DNA from: Dreissena polymorpha
Taxonomy: Eukaryota; Mollusca; Bivalvia; Myida; Dreissenidae
NCBI RefSeq assembly: GCF_020536995.1
Contig: NC_068359.1
Coordinates: 83,663,588-83,727,587 of the forward strand
Length of the DNA stretch: 64,000 nt
Direction: 5' to 3'
Both the position numbers and the translations under genes were made by a program. Position 1 is the first letter of the stretch, and each line of letters opens with the position of its first letter. The notes beneath the pieces are model-generated. The model was not told where the DNA came from, made no database searches, and saw only the letters and a program-made list of their open reading frames with translations. This document shows positions 60,701 through 64,000 of the stretch, piece by piece.

Positions 60701-62525
60701 TTGCGTCACTAGAATATCAGCTTATAATATTATTAGCATGTGGTCATTTCTTTGATCACTCTAATATAAATTGGTATTTAACAATATAGAAAAATGCCTT
60801 TTTTAAAAATTGTACAGATGTAATACAGTTTCAATAATCTAATGTCGTAAAGTCCTTACCAAGCATAACAACTTAAGCATCTTTGTGAATTCTAAAACCT
60901 TTCTTGAGGCAGATAGAAATCCAAGCAACTGCAAGTTCAGAATTATATAGTGTTCAATGTTGTGTCTCACCTGTTTACCAATCTCAAACATGCCCACAAA
61001 TTGCAGGGGAAATGTAACAGATGCAGCTGTGTCTCACCTGTTTACCAATCTCAAACATGGCCACAAATTGCAGGGGAAATGTAACAGATGCAGTTGTGTC
61101 TCACCTGTTTACCAATCTCAAACATGGCCACAAATTGCAGGGGAAATGTAACAGATGCAGTTGTGTCTCACCTGTTTACCAATCTCAAACATGGCCACAA
61201 ATTGCAGGGGAAATGTAACAGATGCAGTTGTGTCTCACCTGTTTACCAATCTCAAACATGGCCACAAATTGCAGGGGAAATGTAACAGATGCAGTTGTGT
61301 CTCACCTGTTTACCAATCTCAAACATGCCCACAAATTGCAGGGGAAATGTAACAGATGCAGTTGTGTCTCACCTGTTTACCAATCTCAAACATGCCCACA
61401 AATTGCAGGGGAAATGTAACAGATGCAGTTGTGTCTCACCTGTTTACCAATCTCAAACATGGCCACAAATTGCAGGGGAAATGTAACAGATGCAGTTGTG
61501 TCTCACCTGTTTACCAATCTCAAACATGCCCACAAATTGCAGGGGAAATGTAACAGATGCAGCTGTGTCTCACCTGTTTACCAATCTCAAACATGGCCAC
61601 AAATTGCAGGGGAAATGTAACAGATGCAGTTGTGTCTCACCTGTTTACCAATCTCAAACATGCCCACAAATTGCAGGGGAAATGTAACAGATGCAGCTGT
61701 GTCTCACCTGTTTACCAATCTCAAACATGCCCACAAATTGCAGGGGAAATGTAACAGATGCAGTTGTGTCTCACCTGTTTACCAATCTCAAACATGCCCA
61801 CAAATTGCAGGGGAAATGTAACAGATGCAGTTGTGTCTCACCTGTTTACCAATCTCAAACATGCACACAAATTGCAGGGGAAATGTAACAGATGCAGTTG
61901 TGTCTCACCTGTTTACCAATCTCAAACATGCCCACAAATTGCAGGGGAAATGTAACAGATGCAGCTGTGTCTCACCTGTTTACCAATCTCAAACATGCCC
62001 ACAAATTGCAGGGGAAATGTAACAGATGCAGTTGTGTCTCACCTGTTTACCAATCTCAAACATGCACACAAATTGCAGGGGAAATGTAACAGATGCAGTT
62101 GTGTCTCACCTGTTTACCAATCTCAAACATGCCCACAAATTGCAGGGGAAATGTAACAGATGCAGTTGTGTCTCACCTGTTTACCAATCTCAAACATGCC
62201 CACAAATTGCAGGGGAAATGTAACAGATGCAGTTGTGTCTCACCCGTTTACCAATCTCAAACATGCCCACAAATTGCAGGGGAAATGTAACAGATGCAGT
62301 TGTGTCTCAACTGTTTACCAATCTCAAACATGCCCACAAATTGCAGGGGAAATGTAACAGATGCAGTTGTGTCTCACCTGTTTACCAATCTCAAACATGC
62401 CCACAAATTGCAGGGGAAATGTAACAGATGCAGTTGTGTCTCACCTGCTTATCAATTTCTAACATGCCCACAAATTGCAGGGGAAATGCAGAGAAAACTG
62501 CCAGCACTACAGAGCCAATTGCATT
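46848..62525 (-). CDS. DCAF17: DCAF17-like gene, 3' part (eight supported exons plus a likely terminal one)
   Basis: Codes for a homologue of DDB1- and CUL4-associated factor 17, in vertebrates a nucleolar protein and substrate receptor of the CRL4 ubiquitin ligase, linked to Woodhouse-Sakati syndrome. Joined minus-strand exons follow the remembered human protein in order: LAVF..LPF..VGILEINKK, VTDATLSHGILIVMYSSG, GIPCNIKIT, PPLLFEV..IGGHPWHYIV, DASGRIIHV, VTASGRVVKK, VDYEDELDL. All the supported introns are GT-AG, and their phases are compatible except for one extra base in exon 2. About 320 codons lie here; the N-terminal part is beyond the window edge. No signal or promoter is visible. The gene is the only confident host gene here, and its introns hold most of the repeats listed between 48 and 62 kb. 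Confidence 0.88.
47017..47102 (-). pseudogene. Coding-like fragment, CKLDDPTKWPMIEYDDIHD
   Basis: A 26-codon minus-strand stretch looks protein-like, with codon choice unlike its AT-rich surroundings, and ends at a stop. The motif DPTKWP..EY.DI recalls a segment of uncharacterised SWIM/YqaJ-type proteins common in molluscs, but that is memory only. It lies between the last two DCAF17 exon candidates and does not fit that protein. It may be a captured fragment of a multicopy gene. Confidence 0.25.
47432..47608 (-). CDS. DCAF17: DCAF17 exon 8
   Basis: The exon follows GCTGACTAG and carries HSVDYEDDLDLTYISV, close to human IVDYEDELDLLSVV. It continues through NKVCFYDNSNMKLVREFWLE, where human has DFHCNEYGTLLKSIPLVESW. 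It is 59 codons to a GTGAGC donor, phase 0. Without splicing the frame runs eight codons more to TAA at 47,408 (VSKHVLY), and an ATTAAA follows, so this could be the true C-terminus. Confidence 0.9.
48243..48320 (+). repeat. 16-bp tandem repeat
   Basis: GTTGAAGTAAATGTGA is repeated about five times in the intron between DCAF17 exons 7 and 8. Confidence 0.95.
48446..48529 (-). CDS. DCAF17: DCAF17 exon 7
   Basis: 28 codons, phase 0 at both ends, between TTTGAACAG and GTAAGA. TSSGRFIKKRQSIDEVNSDT aligns with human TASGRVVKKSFNLLDDDPEQ. The splice sites and the match are clear. Confidence 0.88.
48651..48750 (+). repeat. (ATC)n microsatellite
   Basis: About 30 uninterrupted ATC triplets with one GTC variant, 120 bp upstream of DCAF17 exon 7 in the intron. 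It explains the poly-Ser open frame here. Confidence 0.97.
48879..48958 (+). repeat. Tandem duplication of ~40 bp
   Basis: GAGACATATAGACAGAGAGAG, split by short GA runs, and GAGCTAACCCTCCAA occur twice in succession. Confidence 0.85.
49161..49762 (+). mobile_element. ACAAGAG/GAGCTAAAA element, copy 1
   Basis: The 5' end is ACAAGAG, then a GGCCC/GGGCC hairpin, then CGCTC. The 3' end is a long hairpin at 49,730-49,758 (AGCTCT, CTGGCC, TTT, GGCCAG, AGAGCT) followed by AAAA, preceded by GGACGGACGG repeats. Inside are three diverged ~160-bp tandem units sharing TATAAAGA(C/T)ACTG and GGATGAAAA. No open frame. The hairpin-ended structure is non-autonomous; a rolling-circle origin is possible but not shown. 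Confidence 0.75.
49871..50120. mobile_element. MITE family A, copy 1
   Basis: Terminal inverted repeats read ATGAGTCGCACTCTGAGAAA and its near complement. The interior is nested palindromes built on GTGTCGTCCCTGATTAGCC. Four relatives lie at 58.8, 60.05, 62.97 and 63.29 kb. No coding content. Confidence 0.9.
50701..50788 (-). CDS. DCAF17: DCAF17 exon 6
   Basis: One base completing an Arg codon from exon 5, then 29 codons (VYDLKEINGSKTALELVNVA...). It lies between TTTCCTTTCAG and GTATGATG. Human VKVLKLTEIENNSSQHQISE corresponds. The intron side of its acceptor meets an ACAAGAG element only 17 bp away. Confidence 0.85.
50806..52056 (+). mobile_element. ACAAGAG/GAGCTAAAA element, copy 2
   Basis: It begins ACAAGAG, with a small GCGGT/ACCGC hairpin, and ends with paired AGCTCAT and ATGAGCT followed by AAAAA. 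The interior has about four ~165-bp tandem units (GTATGAAAGCAATA, then AAACTTAACC, then AAGGGC). It abuts the 3' splice site of DCAF17 exon 6. A two-copy 43-bp repeat (TGGTATGTCAGGTAAGAGTT) lies at 51,170-51,275. Confidence 0.72.
52071..52404 (+). mobile_element. ACAAGAG/GAGCTAAAA element, copy 3 (short)
   Basis: It starts ACAAGAGCACTGCATAAC and ends CAGCTGAGCTAAAAA, with the typical CGGACACGAAGACGGACA run before the end. It holds one internal unit rather than several. It begins 14 bp after copy 2 ends, in the same orientation. Confidence 0.7.
52497..54043 (+). repeat. ~154-bp satellite, about ten units
   Basis: AGCCTCAGTGACCTTGACCG marks successive units at about 52,527, 52,686, 52,841, 53,021, 53,160, 53,315, 53,469, 53,623, 53,776 and 53,949. 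Each continues with ATCAAAAGGTAGAGGTCCAT and a TATTGAAGGCGCTATGAGAA phrase. Two units carry indels. It lies in the intron between DCAF17 exons 5 and 6. The GTGACCTTGACC phrase also occurs in the neighbouring ACAAGAG element, which suggests a shared origin. Confidence 0.92.
54051..55350 (+). mobile_element. ACAAGAG-type element, copy 4, with ~143-bp tandem core
   Basis: The 5' end is ACAAGAG plus a perfect GGGCCAT/ATGGCCC hairpin and CGCTCACC. The core holds about seven units starting TGACCTCTATTGTCTACACA with a period near 143 bp. The 3' end is a hairpin, TATGCTCCCCA pairing with TGGGGAGCATA, followed by AAAA, so GAGCAT replaces GAGCT. Confidence 0.75.
55421..55540 (+). repeat. Family C inverted-repeat arm, solo
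   Basis: AAGGGTTGGAAATGAAATGA to TATCTAAGTGGTAAATGA matches the arm at 56,981-57,085. A palindromic partner (AACAGCATAAAAC and complement) lies at about 55,990-56,075, so a rearranged element may span 55,421-56,110. Confidence 0.6.
55657..55772 (-). CDS. DCAF17: DCAF17 exon 5
   Basis: 38 codons plus two bases between AATTTCAG and GTAAGC. ICAFHADNSGRIIHM aligns with human IYFHPDASGRIIHV. The adjoining exon phases fit. Confidence 0.9.
56161..56272 (+). repeat. 29-bp tandem repeat, four units
   Basis: ATGGCATGTCTATGGCAGCA followed by TTCCATAAC is repeated four times, the last unit shortened. Confidence 0.93.
56490..56651. mobile_element. 160-bp palindromic MITE
   Basis: The arms share TTAGTGTTGATTATAGATCA and ATCATGC in mirrored order, around a centre containing AAAAAGCAC and its complement near 56,557-56,584. 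No open frame. A related ATAAAATATCATCTATAATC lies at about 56,358. Confidence 0.75.
56873..57468. mobile_element. Family C element with ~220-bp inverted arms
   Basis: The left arm (56,873-57,085) and right arm (57,228-57,468) are reverse complements over most of their length. Each arm contains its own palindrome (ACAGCATAAAACCTGAACAG and complement) and the phrase AAGGGTTGGAAATGAA. A 142-bp spacer, C-rich and unlike the arms, holds CCAGCTGCAGTATTCGCC. It is a candidate fold-back transposon or paired MITEs. Confidence 0.7.
57504..57640 (-). CDS. DCAF17: DCAF17 exon 4
   Basis: 137 bp: with the G from exon 3 it encodes 46 residues. RPPVLFKVKCMDHDIKIGGF and PYHCIYSPKGH match human PPLLFEVSSLENAFQIGGHP and WHYIVTPNKK. 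Acceptor TTTGTTTTAG, donor GTATTA. Confidence 0.93.
57708..57919. mobile_element. MITE family B, copy 1 (TTAA-flanked)
   Basis: The ends are TTAACCCTTTGCATGCTGG and the near complement CCAGCACTGAAAGAGTTAA. The interior holds a perfect 28-bp-arm hairpin (GCAAACAGTTTGGATCCAGA, eight more bases, an 11-base loop and the complement). No coding content. Confidence 0.88.
58333..58438 (-). CDS. DCAF17: DCAF17 exon 3
   Basis: 106 bp, 35 codons plus one base. It follows TATATTTCAG and ends at AAAAG|GTTGTT. GHMPQGLPINIKIK corresponds to human GEAPFGIPCNIKIT. The less conserved first half (YKLFDHDINASRTSGINFAE) matches the linker region. Confidence 0.87.
58797..59042. mobile_element. MITE family A, copy 2
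   Basis: TGTTCTGAGAAAACTGGGCT and its complement at the right end bound the same GTGTCGTCCCGGATTAGCC palindromes. Confidence 0.92.
59296..59492 (+). mobile_element. tRNA-derived SINE, intact, with 12-bp target duplication
   Basis: It starts GGTCGCTGTGGTGTAGTGG (A box) with B box GGTTCGATCCC about 45 bp on. The unique tail runs through CCAGGAAACGGACTC to ATATGTTTAAAC. TAACTACTTAAA is duplicated perfectly at both edges (59,284-59,295 and 59,493-59,504), so this is a fairly recent insertion. It lies in the DCAF17 intron between exons 2 and 3, antisense to the gene. Confidence 0.95.
59930..60038 (-). CDS. DCAF17: DCAF17 exon 2, one base too long
   Basis: It follows ATACTGTTTCAG and ends at GTAAGT. 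GVTNAMLTHGTLIIMFISGQ and VEFYSFEYILEH match human NVTDATLSHGILIVMYSSGL and VRLYSFQTIAEQ. The first codons read VFG (human IFG) only if one G of the GGGG run near 60,024-60,027 is ignored. The exon is 109 bp although its neighbours require a multiple of three. Either an assembly or real indel exists, or a 50-bp exon (60,521-60,570) precedes it. Confidence 0.9.
60053..60312. mobile_element. MITE family A, copy 3
   Basis: GAGTCGCGTTCTGAGAAAAC and its complement bound nested GTCGTCCCTGATTAGCCTGT palindromes. It ends 14 bp from the start of DCAF17 exon 2, so the branch-point region of that intron must lie within it. Confidence 0.93.
60430..60470 (-). mobile_element. SINE 5' fragment
   Basis: On the minus strand TTGTGGATATGGTGTCCACC matches the head of the tRNA-derived SINE at 59,296. 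Only about 40 bp remain. Confidence 0.7.
60521..60570 (-). CDS. Exon-like 50-bp segment, unassigned
   Basis: It lies between TGTATTCTCCAG and GTGAAG on the minus strand. Spliced between DCAF17 exons 1 and 2 it would restore the frame (50+109=159), reading RHILLTSSLLLNWKISR. Another frame reads AYPAYQFIVIKLENFK. Neither matches the human protein here, so it may be chance or an alternative cassette. Confidence 0.25.
60860..60928 (-). CDS. Exon-like 69-bp segment, unassigned
   Basis: A 23-codon open stretch between CTGAACTTGCAG and GTAAGG on the minus strand (LLGFLSASRKVLEFTKMLKL...). It would be phase-neutral between DCAF17 exons 1 and 2, but no counterpart exists in the human protein. Probably chance or a lineage-specific cassette. 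Confidence 0.2.
60962..62510 (-). repeat. 67-bp minisatellite made of a DCAF17 exon end plus its 5' splice site
   Basis: Twenty-three units at exact 67-bp spacing, the last (from 62,436) being the real junction of DCAF17 exon 1. Read on the minus strand each unit contains CCCCTGCAATTTGTGGGCAT, then TTTGAGATTGGTAAACAG|GT and GAGACACAACTGCATCTG. The genuine exon has TTAGAAATTGATAAGCAG|GT. Units are almost identical, varying mainly at one G/C/A position (CATGCCCAC, CATGGCCAC, CATGCACAC on the plus strand). Two units (62,243 and 62,309 area) have altered donor sequences. The overlapping 65-codon plus-strand frames are shadows. Confidence 0.95.
62445..62525 (-). CDS. DCAF17: DCAF17 exon 1 of those in the window
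   Basis: 27 codons between TTCTCATTTCAG and GTGAGA, phase 0 at both ends. VVLAVFSAFPLQFVGMLEID aligns with human LYLAVFRVLPFSLVGILEIN. Its last 42 bp and donor are the source of the 67-bp array that fills the next 1.5 kb of intron. Confidence 0.92.
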
Positions 62526-62611
62526 CTGAAATGAGAATGAAACGAGAACTAGGTATTGAACAGTCTCTAGGTGGAAAACTTGAACATGAAGATGACTGTT
62601 GTCCACAAAAT

Positions 62612-62845
62612 TTAACCCATTTATGCCTAGCGTCTAGCAAAACGGCCTTGACAAACAGCGTAGACCCAGATGAAATGCCGCATGATGCGGCGTCTAATCA
62701 GGGTCTACGCTGTTTGCTTAAAGGAATTTTTGTAAGAAATATTCTCAATATAGAAAAATATATACTAGACATCCCTAATTTTGGAAATATCTTGATCCAA
62801 TATATTTAGAAGGATGGGAGAGTCCACTAGGCATAAATGGGTTAA
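62612..62845. mobile_element. MITE family B-like, copy 2 (TTAA-flanked)
   Basis: TTAACCCATTTATGCCTAG and its exact complement CTAGGCATAAATGGGTTAA form the ends. An inner hairpin pairs AAACAGCGTAGACCC with GGGTCTACGCTGTTT. No coding content; a TTAA target suggests mobilisation by a piggyBac- or Kolobok-type enzyme. Confidence 0.93.
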
Positions 62846-62971
62846 GGGCAGATAACTCAGGAATGTGCATTCACATAACTCAGATATCTCAGAAATGTGT
62901 AAGTCAGTGAGATGAAAGTGTCAACCATATCTACAATTTATGCAGATGATATATTTTAGTATTTTGTATTT

Positions 62972-63132
62972 GAGTTGTGTTCTGAGAAAACTGTGCATTA
63001 TGCATGTGCATAGCTTATGTTACTCAGGGATGACACTTTCCAACTAAACTGGATTTTTGCTGAGAAGAGACTTCATTGAAATGAAAAATGCCATAAAATG
63101 CATTATGCCCAGTTTTCTCGAAACGCGACTCA
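62972..63132. mobile_element. MITE family A, copy 4 (internally deleted)
   Basis: The ends TGAGTTGTGTTCTGAGAAAA and CCCAGTTTTCTCGAAACGCG are present, but most of the second palindrome is missing. Confidence 0.85.
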
Positions 63133-63291
63133 TATAATCTGTTGAGAGATGTGTAAGTAGTTTGTTCCTGTGGAAGAACCAACAGGAAAACAGACAGACA
63201 TACAGAAAGCTCCCTCCTTTCATTTGTATAAGTATAATTTTGGTTGAAAAAATAGACAAATACTGCTGAGATGACAGATTATTTATTTAAA

Positions 63292-63518
63292 TGAGCCTTG
63301 TTCTGAGAAAACTGGGCTTAATGCATGTGCGTTAAAGCTTATCAGGGACAACACTTTCCGCCAAAACTTGATTTTGGGTAAAGAGGGACTTCCTTGAAAC
63401 AAAAAAACCCATAAAAGCAGAAGGTATTGTCCCTGATTAGCCTGTGCATACTACCCAGGCTAATCTGGGATGACACTATACACATGAATTATGCCCAGCT
63501 TTCTCAGAACATGACTCA
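63292..63518. mobile_element. MITE family A, copy 5
   Basis: TGAGCCTTGTTCTGAGAAAA to TTTCTCAGAACATGACTCA, with the usual inner phrases diverged (TATTGTCCCTGATTAGCCTG). Confidence 0.9.
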
Positions 63519-63698
63519 AATAAAAATTTTAGATACCTCACATGCCGTAATTGCACATAAACAATGTGTTTGATCAGTAAACTTTTAATTGTCCACAAAT
63601 ATTTTACAAAGATACGAGAGGAAGAACTAAAAAAAAAATATACTTTAGGCACAGAAACATCCATCAAAGCAATTACAAAGATAGCTCAAGGGTCATAC

Positions 63699-63758
63699 CT
63701 CATCAATATCTGTGTTGATTTTGGTTATTATCAAACTTGGGATAATATTCTTCAAAAA
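63699..63758 (-). CDS. Possible upstream DCAF17 exon
   Basis: A 60-bp segment follows CTTTATTTTTTAG and ends at GAG|GTATGA, phase 0, reading FLKNIIPSLIITKINTDIDE. It would join exon 1 in frame. Similarity to the human region before LLYLAVF (EVIAVKSAQ...) is faint, so support comes from the splice sites and phase alone. Confidence 0.35.
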
Positions 63759-64000
63759 CTAAAAAATAAAGAATAGACTAAGAACAGAGAAATAAGTCCA
63801 TACATCAGACCCATTCTCAGTATCTGTTTTCCCCAATGCCCAAAATTTTCATATTTAATAATGCTCTGTGCAAAACCCATACATTCTTCAGGTACAGTTT
63901 TATTGATGATGCCCTTAAAATGACAATATGATAACCTGACTACAGATTTAACCTCCTAGAAATATCATATCAAGGACTGTTGAAATCGGACTAACTTCCC

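Noticed and set aside
60957-62424. Twenty overlapping 65-codon plus-strand frames
   Set aside because: They are translations of the 67-bp minisatellite; real coding similarity is on the minus strand.
60962-62510. Regular repeat array resembling CRISPR
   Set aside because: The units have no variable spacers, and the setting is a eukaryotic intron.

Overview
This is eukaryotic, AT-rich, intron- and repeat-dominated DNA. The repeat families (tRNA-derived SINEs, short palindromic MITEs, elements running from ACAAGAG to GAGCTAAAA) and the one recognisable host gene fit a mollusc, most likely a heterodont bivalve and possibly a dreissenid mussel. That placement is inference from remembered repeat and protein patterns; no search was run. 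There are no bacterial-style operons, and most open frames are chance or repeat shadows.

Layout. 1-3.6 kb: unique AT-rich DNA with two 152-bp direct repeats and a CA/CG microsatellite. 3.6-8.3 kb: a decayed two-ORF non-LTR retrotransposon (LINE) on the minus strand. 8.3-22.2 kb: mostly gene-free, with a 440-bp palindromic MITE, a degenerate satellite split by a SINE, and a head-to-head rearranged SINE. 22.2-35.6 kb: a 100-N gap, then a tandem array of ~2.58-kb units, the third split by a 3,689-bp terminal-inverted-repeat transposon. 35.8-38.3 kb: a cluster of CCCATGGG palindromes and a fold-back element with minisatellite arms. 38-46.5 kb: microsatellites, a TTAA-flanked element carrying a tRNA-like sequence, and old duplications.

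46.8-62.5 kb (minus strand): the 3' part of a DCAF17-like gene (DDB1- and CUL4-associated factor 17, a CRL4 ubiquitin-ligase receptor). Eight exons are supported by protein similarity to the remembered human sequence, splice sites and consistent phases. A ninth, terminal exon and a further upstream exon are plausible. The 5' exons lie beyond the right edge. The introns are packed with repeats: four ACAAGAG-type elements (all antisense to the gene), a 154-bp satellite, five copies of one MITE family, two TTAA palindromic MITEs and an intact SINE with a 12-bp target duplication.

The most striking point is a 67-bp minisatellite (60,962-62,510). It is an amplified copy of the 3' end of a DCAF17 exon together with its 5' splice site, giving about twenty tandem decoy donors in the intron directly downstream of the real one. 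The next exon is 109 bp where 108 is expected, and an unassigned 50-bp exon-like segment between them would restore frame.
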